A stretch of 22,352 bases of DNA from DAONLM01 sp035406685 (GTDB lineage: Bacteria > Spirochaetota > GWE2-31-10 > MWDO01), in contig DAONLM010000023.1 of the NCBI GenBank assembly GCA_035406685.1, positions 1 through 22,352 of the forward strand, written 5' to 3'. The notes under the pieces were generated by a model. The model did no database searches. It saw nothing but the letters and a program-made list of their open reading frames with translations, and had not been told where the DNA came from. Position numbers and translations under genes: made by a program. Shown here one piece after another: positions 1 through 6,423 of the stretch; positions within the stretch are counted from its first letter, which is position 1; each line of letters starts with the position of its first letter.

Positions 1-2
1 TA

Positions 3-134
3 AACGAAAATTTAAAGAAAAATAACATCCCGGAAACATTAGAAAATTATATTTTTTGTGGTCTTTTTTATTTTAAGAATAAAAATTTTGAATTTCTTGA
101 TAGATTGCCTTTATTACTGGAATTTTTGATATAA
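3..134 (+). CDS. 3' end of an unidentified protein (5' truncated by window edge)
   Basis: An open frame enters from the left edge and stops with TAA at 132-134. It encodes about 43 residues, beginning NENLKKNN and ending in a hydrophobic/acidic stretch with LLLEFLI. The other two forward frames stop within the first 32 bases, so this is the only candidate. The start lies outside the window. No domain is recognisable in so short a tail. The aromatic- and Leu-rich helical look would fit the end of a TPR-like or other helical protein, but that is only an impression. No hairpin terminator is seen directly after the stop. Confidence 0.5.
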   Translation, partial: NENLKKNNIPETLENYIFCGLFYFKNKNFEFLDRLPLLLEFLI

Positions 135-148
135 AGTAAAAATTACTA

Positions 149-177
149 TTTACGATTTAAAAACTTTTTGGTATATT
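149..177 (+). promoter_or_regulatory. possible sigma-70 promoter upstream of tiny ORF
   Basis: TTTACG (149-154) and TATATT (172-177) are separated by 17 bases. The -10 matches consensus at 5/6 and the -35 at 4/6. It would start transcription near 185, ahead of the ribosome binding site and ATG at 213. In AT-rich intergenic DNA such matches can arise by chance. Confidence 0.3.
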
Positions 178-212
178 TTGCTGACATTCAAATTTATGGG
201 GAAGAGGAATTT

Positions 213-317
213 ATGAAGATGATACAAGAAATAAAAAATGAGATAGAGGGTTTAAAGGCAAGAAAAGCTTGTGTGGTGAAAGAGAGAGGAGGCCAAGATA
301 TCCCATGCTCAAACTGA
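213..317 (+). CDS. tiny ORF, 34 aa, possibly a gene remnant
   Basis: ATG at 213 follows a purine-rich GAAGAGG seven bases upstream, and TGA is at 315-317. The 34 residues are charged at the start (MKMIQEIKNEIEGLKARK) and then lose any obvious pattern. The base composition of 240-300 (GAG/AGG-rich) differs from the very AT-rich DNA on both sides, and the reading frame runs into a GATATCCC motif (297-304) just before its stop. This could be a real small protein, the surviving N-terminus of a decayed gene whose remainder was replaced by repeat DNA, or chance. No family is recognised. Confidence 0.25.
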   Translation: MKMIQEIKNEIEGLKARKACVVKERGGQDIPCSN

Positions 318-438
318 CACTAACGACTACTTTTTACTCAAATTCAACACAAATTTTTGCCTTAACGAAATAAAATTCTTATAAAATTAGCAATCTTTTT
401 AAAATTTGCCCATTCTATCTTTATTACTCAAAACTTAC

Positions 439-487
439 CCTTAGGATAAATCTCTCTTTTAAACTGCATAAAAATAAAGTCGAATCC
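439..487 (+). repeat. 49-bp repeated upstream element, copy B
   Basis: This stretch, containing AGGATAAAT, then CTGC and TAAAAATAAA, aligns without gaps to the reverse complement of 14627-14675 at 40 of 49 positions (counted by hand). It ends 33 bp before the -35 hexamer of the promoter for the membrane-protein operon. Copy A sits 26 bp before the -35 of the hisG promoter in the same relative orientation. It may be a regulator-binding site, a conserved upstream promoter element or a small dispersed repeat. It encodes nothing obvious. Confidence 0.6.
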
Positions 488-520
488 ATTAAAAATTAAA
501 ATGTTTCAAGAAAATTAAAA

Positions 521-549
521 TTGACAATATTTATTCAAAATAATATATT
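521..549 (+). promoter_or_regulatory. strong sigma-70 promoter for the 597-4320 operon
   Basis: A perfect TTGACA -35 (521-526), a 17-base spacer and a TATATT -10 (544-549, 5/6). The predicted start is near 556, giving a leader of about 40 nt to the ATG at 597. Confidence 0.75.
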
Positions 550-596
550 GTTTCTTAAATTTTCTATTCTAATATAAATTTAATAAAGGAATGTTT

Positions 597-3566
597 ATGC
601 TTTCTTTTTCTATTTATTCTTCTTTTAAATCAATAATAAAAAGTATAAAAAATTTTTTTTTAATGATTTTAAATCTTTTTAAAAAAATCTTCTTTAAGAT
701 CAACTTAAACTCTGATAATGTTTTTAACTTTTTTGCAATGTTTGTATTTTCTACCGTTATAATCGCATGTGAAGTAATATTCTTACATATGCTTTTTATA
801 ACTACTAATTATTTAAAGGCTACTTTTATCATAGGAATAGCAATGTTAGGGATATCCTTTGGAAGCTTTATTGGATTTTATCTTCTAAAATTTAATAATT
901 TTATAGTAATGCTAATCTCAAGCATTGTTTTTTTTATATCTATAATATTTAGTTATTATAATATAATTGCCATTGGATTTATAAAATATCCATTTTTTTT
1001 AATACTCCCTTTTATCTCTGGCTCTATAATAGTTTCTACTATATTTGCAAAAGAACATTCAAATACTGGCTATTTTCTAAATCTTATAGGTTCTTCTTTA
1101 GGCTCTATTCTTCCTATATTTTTAGTAAGAGAATGGAAATCAGAAGGCTCTTTGATAATAATAATGATTATCTCTTTAGTATTCATTTTATTTCTTTTTT
1201 TAAAAAATAAAAATATTATTGTTAAAATAATTGGGTCAATTCTTTCTATCTTTTTAATAATGGTATTAATTATATTCTTCAATAATAATAATAAAATCCC
1301 TAAAAAAATCTCTATTACTCAAATGGAAGAAAATATATTGCCTCTTCTCTATCTACCTAAATGGTTATCTTCTGAAAATTATGACTACATAATAGAGAAA
1401 CTCTCCTCAAACGAAAAAGAAGATTTTAAGAATCTATATGAGTATGATGAATATTTTTCCAAATACAGAAGAAAGAATAATATAGATATAAAAAAATTAA
1501 AAAATTTAAGCCAGACTATTTCAAAAATAAATTTTAGAAATAATGACATAAATTTTTTAAAGAGAGTATTCATTAAAAATGAAAAAAATAGCACTTACGA
1601 TTTGAATGGTGATAAATATGATAAAAAGAGGGCTAAATATCTTTTACAGGATATATATTTTGAGGATTATAATTATTATAATAAAATCTCTATATTCGAA
1701 TTTATAAAAAACTTTGTCTTCAAAAAATCTGGAATGATTGATCTTAATTTTAATATTATTCCTCATAGGGAACTTTCCAAGTTATTAAAAATATATTCAC
1801 CAGATAGAAATAGAATAATTTTATCAGAGGATACACTATTTGGAAGGGTTGAACTTCTTGGAGATGATAGTTATATGAATATGGCAATAGATGGCGTAAT
1901 ACTGGATGGCATTGATAGTTATAATGGAGCCTATTTTGATTCAAGAATCCCAAATACTATTGAAAATGCAAATGTTTTTATAGTCGGGCTTTCTGCTGAT
2001 GGTATAGTAAAATCAGCAAAAAAACTTCCTAATGTAAAAAAGGTATCTGGAATAGAAATTAATCCAGTAATAATAAAGATAATGCAGGAGGGGCAATTTG
2101 CAAAATTTGCTAACTATCCATATAAAGATGTGGAAGTATATTATGGTGAAGGAAAATCATTCTTAAAAAGTACAAAAGAGATATATGATTATATCTCATT
2201 AATGAATATTCATATGGAGCATGGGCCAAACTGCACATTGAGCCCAGAATATTTTCATACAATTGAAGGGACAGACCTTCTTTTAAACAAACTAACAGAT
2301 AGAGGTATGATAGTATATGAGGAGATACTTTTTAATTATAGATCTACTTATGCATTTTATAAATTTTTAAATACAATTGTCGTAACACTCGAAAAAAGAG
2401 GAGTTAAGAATCCATTTGAGCATATCTATGTATTTGAATGGGACTTCTGGGGAAGTGCAAATGTATTTAGAACAGTCTGTTTAAAAAGAAATCCTTTTAC
2501 AGATCAAGAGTTAAAAAAACTGGATGATTTTGTCTCTACCTGTGAGAAATGGTATCCCTCTATTAAAGTTGACTTTCATCCTAAAAAAAGATATGGTAAT
2601 ATTTTAGAAGACATTGTGATAAATAAAAAGTATGACTATTATGCATTTCCAACATATATTGATGGATGGACATTTACAAAAGAGATTCTTGAGAAAACAG
2701 ATAATGATATTGATTTTAAGTTATTAAAAACTTTTTATAACTATTCAAAGACCAGTGGTTATTACTCCCTTATCTCTCTTAATGATAAAGATAAAGATAG
2801 ACTTGCTACAATTTTTAAAAAAATTAATTATCCATTTGAACTGGATCTTTCTCCTACCACAGACAATAAACCCTTCCCATTTAATATTTATAAAAACAAG
2901 AAAGAGGTAACAGATATTTTAAAGATAGTGTTAATAATGACACTATTTTTATTAATTCCTGTTATTCTTGTATTAATCTCAAATATAAAAAGATATAAGA
3001 TAGCACAATTTATTCATATTCTATTTTTTGCAATTACTGGCTTTGGTTATATGATAATAGAAATCGTCCTTATGCAAAAATATCAACAATTTATAGGTAA
3101 CCCGGTATATTCTTTTATGATAACGTTAGGTGGACTCTTATTTTTTAGTGGAATTGGCAGTTTTGTTAGTAAATTCCTACCCAAAAAAGTGATATATATA
3201 CTGGTTATATTTATACCAATTATTATTATTTTAAAAATGCTATTTTTAGACAGTATATTTAATGCTTTTGCTCAATTTTCTTTTAATGCTAAATTAGTGC
3301 TTTCTATACTCCTTTTGTTTCTATTAACATTTTTAATAGGAATACCATTTCCTACTGCTCTTGAAAAAGTAAAAAATCAGACAACAAAAGAGTTTGGTCC
3401 TTTAATGTTTGGAATAAGTGGAATATTTTCTACATTAGGTTCAACTACTTCTATACTGTTTACTGTTACTAATGGATTTAAATTTTCATTTATGATAGGA
3501 TTTACTTGCTATTTTATTGGAATATTACTATTTTATCTTATAATGTTTTTAGCAAGAAAAGTATAA
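597..3566 (+). CDS. large membrane protein with central spermidine-synthase-like (SAM-fold) domain
   Basis: About 989 residues. The N-terminal quarter (about 45-230) has some seven hydrophobic segments. The middle (about 400-640) resembles the spermidine/spermine synthase fold: a degenerate glycine loop at VGLSADG (near 463), then GIEINP (near 486) whose Glu would contact the SAM/dcSAM ribose, then a YDYISL strand. The C-terminal part (about 780-989) has roughly seven more membrane segments. The usual aminopropyltransferase marks are altered: YFDSRIP stands where YHE..HP is expected, and no Asp follows the YDYISL strand. Polyamine synthesis is therefore doubtful. Known relatives are membrane-embedded spermidine-synthase-like proteins of uncertain function. 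ATG 591 abuts AAAGGA with no spacing, whereas ATG 597 has six bases, so 597 is preferred. The next gene starts four bases after the stop. Confidence 0.85.
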   Translation: MLSFSIYSSFKSIIKSIKNFFLMILNLFKKIFFKINLNSDNVFNFFAMFVFSTVIIACEVIFLHMLFITTNYLKATFIIGIAMLGISFGSFIGFYLLKFNNFIVMLISSIVFFISIIFSYYNIIAIGFIKYPFFLILPFISGSIIVSTIFAKEHSNTGYFLNLIGSSLGSILPIFLVREWKSEGSLIIIMIISLVFILFLFLKNKNIIVKIIGSILSIFLIMVLIIFFNNNNKIPKKISITQMEENILPLLYLPKWLSSENYDYIIEKLSSNEKEDFKNLYEYDEYFSKYRRKNNIDIKKLKNLSQTISKINFRNNDINFLKRVFIKNEKNSTYDLNGDKYDKKRAKYLLQDIYFEDYNYYNKISIFEFIKNFVFKKSGMIDLNFNIIPHRELSKLLKIYSPDRNRIILSEDTLFGRVELLGDDSYMNMAIDGVILDGIDSYNGAYFDSRIPNTIENANVFIVGLSADGIVKSAKKLPNVKKVSGIEINPVIIKIMQEGQFAKFANYPYKDVEVYYGEGKSFLKSTKEIYDYISLMNIHMEHGPNCTLSPEYFHTIEGTDLLLNKLTDRGMIVYEEILFNYRSTYAFYKFLNTIVVTLEKRGVKNPFEHIYVFEWDFWGSANVFRTVCLKRNPFTDQELKKLDDFVSTCEKWYPSIKVDFHPKKRYGNILEDIVINKKYDYYAFPTYIDGWTFTKEILEKTDNDIDFKLLKTFYNYSKTSGYYSLISLNDKDKDRLATIFKKINYPFELDLSPTTDNKPFPFNIYKNKKEVTDILKIVLIMTLFLLIPVILVLISNIKRYKIAQFIHILFFAITGFGYMIIEIVLMQKYQQFIGNPVYSFMITLGGLLFFSGIGSFVSKFLPKKVIYILVIFIPIIIILKMLFLDSIFNAFAQFSFNAKLVLSILLLFLLTFLIGIPFPTALEKVKNQTTKEFGPLMFGISGIFSTLGSTTSILFTVTNGFKFSFMIGFTCYFIGILLFYLIMFLARKV

Positions 3567-3570
3567 TTTT

Positions 3571-4320
3571 ATGAAGATTTTATATTTGATTATATTGACT
3601 TTTGTTAATTTTTATATGTTTTCCGAGTCTTTATATGGAATAAGATATGGAGAATCTTATTATTCTTCAAAATATATTTTTTTTAACGATAAAGATAGTA
3701 GATTATTACCTTTTGATTGGCTTTTTTATTTAATAAAAAAAAATAACAGAATAATTTTAATTGATTGCGGTTTTTATTCTGAAAATTTAATAAAGATATT
3801 TGAAATAAATTATAAGTCTCCTATCAAAATATTAAAAGAAAATGGCTTTGAGACAGACTCTATCACAGATATAATTATAACTCATTCCCATTTTGATCAT
3901 ATAGAAAATGTATTATTTTTTAAGAATGCCAGGATATACATTCAGGAGGATGAGTTAAACTATTTTATAAATAATCAATATTCAAATAAAAGAGTGGCTG
4001 AATTTTTAAAAAATAGTAAAAATATTATAACATTTAAAGATACATATAAACTGGCTGAAAATATAATCATCAAAAAAATAGGGGGACACTCAATAGGCTC
4101 TTCTGTTGTAGAAATTTATTTTAAAAATAAAAAATTCCTTCTTGTTTCTGATGAGATGTATATCAAAGATAATTTAACAAAGAAAATTGGCGTTGGGACA
4201 TTCTTTAATCACGATAAAAACATGGATTTCATAAAAAGTATAAAGAATGATTTTGAAATACTTTTTTTTCACTGGACAGAACAAAAAAAAGATTTTTTTT
4301 CTATTTATGAAGAGCAATAA
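3571..4320 (+). CDS. exported metallo-beta-lactamase-fold hydrolase
   Basis: 249 residues with a hydrophobic N-terminus (LYLIILTFVNFYMFS) that looks like a signal peptide or anchor, so it probably acts outside the cytoplasm. The metal-binding set of the metallo-beta-lactamase superfamily is complete: H105-x-H107-x-D109-H110, H173 in GGHS, D194 in VSDEM and H234 in FFHW. Size and spacing fit the compact lactonase-like (AHL-lactonase/glyoxalase II style) members, binding two zinc or similar ions. The substrate cannot be read from sequence. It starts four bases after the upstream membrane-protein stop with only a weak ribosome binding site, so the two are probably translationally coupled and may act on one pathway. 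Convergent with the adenosine deaminase gene beyond a GATATCCC hairpin region. Confidence 0.85.
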   Translation: MKILYLIILTFVNFYMFSESLYGIRYGESYYSSKYIFFNDKDSRLLPFDWLFYLIKKNNRIILIDCGFYSENLIKIFEINYKSPIKILKENGFETDSITDIIITHSHFDHIENVLFFKNARIYIQEDELNYFINNQYSNKRVAEFLKNSKNIITFKDTYKLAENIIIKKIGGHSIGSSVVEIYFKNKKFLLVSDEMYIKDNLTKKIGVGTFFNHDKNMDFIKSIKNDFEILFFHWTEQKKDFFSIYEEQ

Positions 4321-4392
4321 AAATTAAATTTTAACTTTTTTAAAGGTAGTTAACAGGCAAAAAATAAATATAAAGTTAATGTTATTTTATTA

Positions 4393-4447
4393 AGATATCC
4401 CCCGCTACGACAGGGGATATCTCATCTAACTCACATGGGATATCCCC
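4393..4447. repeat. GATATCCC inverted-repeat cluster between convergent genes
   Basis: Arm 1 AGATATCCCC (4393-4402) pairs perfectly with arm 2 GGGGATATCT (4413-4422) over a 10-nt loop. Arm 3 (4437-4447) contains the palindrome GGGATATCCC and could pair with arm 2 instead, so two exclusive hairpins are possible. The cluster lies in the 175-bp gap between the hydrolase (+) and adenosine deaminase (-) stops, where a bidirectional terminator would be expected, but neither strand shows a T-run right after the stem. Related motifs occur at 297-304 and 18468-18497. Confidence 0.65.
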
Positions 4448-4495
4448 CCTATTTTCATTATAATAAATGATGGTTATGTTAACATATATTTCTTA

Positions 4496-5533
4496 TTAAA
4501 AATTTTCATATTTATATTTTTTCCATATTAAATTGACTTTTTTTATAAATTTCTTCTTCTTTTTCTCTGAAAGAAAAGATGCTTTGAATCCATTTATGAT
4601 TAGATTTTTAATATCTTCTAAAGAAAAATTGAGTTTTTCATATAAATTCCAGTATTCCTCGATTAGTTCTACATTAAAAAAAGTAGGATCGTCTGTATTA
4701 ACTGTAACAAGAATCCCCTTTTCATAAAATTTTTTAATGGGGTGTTCTTCGTATTTTTTGACATATTTCTTTGTAAAAACATTACTTGTGGGACATATCT
4801 CAAGAGGTATTTTCTTTTCTGCAAGATAGTTCATAAGTTCTTCATCATAAATAGCAGAAATTCCATGTCCTATTCTTTCAGCACCGAGTAGTTTTATAGA
4901 ATCCCATATAGACTCTGGACCCACATCTTCACCTGCATGAGCAACTGTTCTAAAACCATTCTCTTTTGCTATCTTAAATACTTTAACAAAATCTTTTGCA
5001 GGCCCATTTGCCTCATAACCACCAAGACCTATACCAATTATATTTTTACTATCATAATCTATTACTGATCTTAAATTTTGCAAAGCATTTTCTACACCAA
5101 AAGATCGTGATACATCCACTATTACTTTTACAGTAATATTATCCTTTTTTTTCATCTTTTTTATTCTTTTTAGAAACATATCCATCATATCTTTAAATTG
5201 CCACCCATTTTGAACAAAAAGCGATGGAGAAAAAAATATCTCTGCATACACAATATTATTTCTCTTCAAATAATCTCTCACATTAAAAAATAGTTCATTA
5301 AAATCTGATAAATCCTCAAAAGAATTCTGTATTAAAAGAAAAGAATTTATAAATTCATTAAGACTATTATAATTAAAAATCTCTTCCACTTTTTTTATAT
5401 CTTTATACTCTGCATTTTTTCTTTTTAATAATTTTTGAGCAGTTTTTTTGCTTATAATACCTTCAGCATGAAGATGAATTTCTGCTTTTGGGATTTTTTT
5501 TAATAATCTATAAAATTTACTCTTCTCAATCAT
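4496..5533 (-). CDS. add: adenosine deaminase family protein
   Basis: 345 residues, the usual length. It should hydrolyse adenosine (or deoxyadenosine) to inosine and ammonia in the cytoplasm for purine salvage. The amidohydrolase metal and catalytic signatures are present in order: H20-L-H22 near the N-terminus, HAGED with H199, GHG shortly after, PLEICPTSN and NTDDP with D281/D282. The normally HLDG turn after the first histidines is HAEG here, so the position that contacts the ribose in classical enzymes is Glu24, not Asp. A change of preferred substrate (adenine or another 6-aminopurine nucleoside) is therefore possible. The ATG at 5533 has TAAGG eight bases upstream, and an extended -10 promoter lies at 5584-5592, so it can be transcribed apart from the gene before it. 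Confidence 0.85.
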   Translation of the reverse strand: MIEKSKFYRLLKKIPKAEIHLHAEGIISKKTAQKLLKRKNAEYKDIKKVEEIFNYNSLNEFINSFLLIQNSFEDLSDFNELFFNVRDYLKRNNIVYAEIFFSPSLFVQNGWQFKDMMDMFLKRIKKMKKKDNITVKVIVDVSRSFGVENALQNLRSVIDYDSKNIIGIGLGGYEANGPAKDFVKVFKIAKENGFRTVAHAGEDVGPESIWDSIKLLGAERIGHGISAIYDEELMNYLAEKKIPLEICPTSNVFTKKYVKKYEEHPIKKFYEKGILVTVNTDDPTFFNVELIEEYWNLYEKLNFSLEDIKNLIINGFKASFLSEKKKKKFIKKVNLIWKKYKYENF

Positions 5534-5583
5534 AAAAATGCCTTACTTAACTTTTATCGTCTTTAACTTTTATAAAATTTAAA

Positions 5584-5592
5584 ATTATACCA
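5584..5592 (-). promoter_or_regulatory. extended -10 promoter for adenosine deaminase gene
   Basis: On the - strand the sequence reads TGGTATAAT, which is the TGnTATAAT extended -10 form with a perfect hexamer. No good -35 is visible 17 bases upstream, as is usual for extended -10 promoters. It lies between the DUF4130 gene stop and the deaminase start and gives a leader of about 45 nt. Confidence 0.5.
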
Positions 5593-5611
5593 ATTTTTTT
5601 TATCATTAGAG

Positions 5612-6355
5612 TTACTTTTTATCTATCTCAATTAGATTTTTCCAGTATCTTACTGGCATAAAATTCCTCTGAAGTCTTAAATTTCTTCTCTCTGTTATTG
5701 CGATATTCTTAAAATATGTTTTCCACAAATGTCTAAATTCCATCTCTTCTTGATCATATTCAAGATTTTCTATATTATAAATATCAAATATTCTTACACT
5801 ATTTTTATCATAATATGCTGCAATATTTCTTAAGGTATCATGAATTAACCATTTCTGATCTCTAAATCTATTCTTAAAATGATCTACAATTAGATAAATA
5901 ATATTATTATCTGGCTCAATTTTAGAATAATAAATCCCATCTTTCAACAATTCAAATCTAACAAAACCTAAAAATCTATGCTTCTCTAGTTGCACTCTTC
6001 TTACTGCTTTTGCAAGTTTATTTATATAATCATTACCAAGATTATCATATACATCCTTGTTATATTGAAAACATAATTTAAGATAATTATAAATATCTAT
6101 TTCAATGTTATCTTCATTAGAAAGATATGCATAATAGATAACCTTTAAAACACTAAAATTGAGTTTTTTCTTTATTGTCTTGATTACAATATCTGCCTTC
6201 TTCTTATCAGAATTAAAAAAAATAATATCAGAAAATAGATCAATCTCTTCATTATTATCACTCGTAATAATATTCTCAGGTTCAAGATTATTTTTTAATC
6301 CCTCATAAATAACTGTCAACAAACCGGTAAAAGAACCATCATATTTTATGATCAT
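5612..6355 (-). CDS. DUF4130/TIGR03915-type probable DNA metabolism protein
   Basis: 247 residues. The N-terminus (YDGSFTGLLTVIYEGL) and the C-terminal half match the family I know as DUF4130/TIGR03915: RRVQLEKHRFLGFVRF, then a basic/aromatic stretch with FRDQKWLIHDTLRNIAAYYD, and ITERRNLRLQRNFMPVRYW at the end. Members normally accompany a radical-SAM protein (TIGR03916) proposed to act in DNA modification or repair. The DUF4130 part is thought to bind DNA or nucleotides, but the activity is unproven. No radical-SAM partner is present in this window, so it would have to be elsewhere. The start places YDGSF right at the N-terminus, as in relatives. The ribosome binding site (AGGTAG) is weak, and a terminator hairpin sits just upstream. 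Confidence 0.8.
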   Translation of the reverse strand: MIIKYDGSFTGLLTVIYEGLKNNLEPENIITSDNNEEIDLFSDIIFFNSDKKKADIVIKTIKKKLNFSVLKVIYYAYLSNEDNIEIDIYNYLKLCFQYNKDVYDNLGNDYINKLAKAVRRVQLEKHRFLGFVRFELLKDGIYYSKIEPDNNIIYLIVDHFKNRFRDQKWLIHDTLRNIAAYYDKNSVRIFDIYNIENLEYDQEEMEFRHLWKTYFKNIAITERRNLRLQRNFMPVRYWKNLIEIDKK

Positions 6356-6365
6356 ATATCTACCT

Positions 6366-6397
6366 ATAAAAAATAAGGGGCTATTTAAAAGCCCCTT
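6366..6397 (-). terminator. rho-independent terminator after the giant Ig-repeat gene
   Basis: Perfect 8-bp arms AAGGGGCT (6375-6382) and AGCCCCTT (6390-6397) with a 7-nt loop. On the - strand the stem is followed by ATTTTTTATA. It lies 27 bases after the stop of the 1978-aa gene. A TGATATAAT extended -10-like string at 6413-6421 could start a transcript that meets this hairpin at once. Confidence 0.8.
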
Positions 6398-6423
6398 GTT
6401 TGATAAAAAATTATTATATCAAA

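Larger units (their letters stand above)
135..590. other. 456-bp intergenic region, mostly non-coding
   Basis: Between the left-edge gene and the membrane-protein operon no convincing gene is seen apart from the 34-aa ORF. The stretch holds a possible promoter (149-177), a GATATCCC motif (297-304), a 49-bp element shared with the hisG upstream region (439-487) and a strong promoter for the downstream operon (521-549). Positions 318-438 are AT-rich with stops in all frames, and I see nothing definable there. Confidence 0.6.

Noticed and set aside
597..3566. Assignment as a spermidine synthase (speE)
   Set aside because: Key catalytic and substrate residues are missing and the core is embedded between membrane blocks, so only the fold is claimed.
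4393..4447. Bidirectional rho-independent terminator
   Set aside because: The stem is strong and well placed, but no T-run follows it on either strand, so it is recorded as a repeat cluster.
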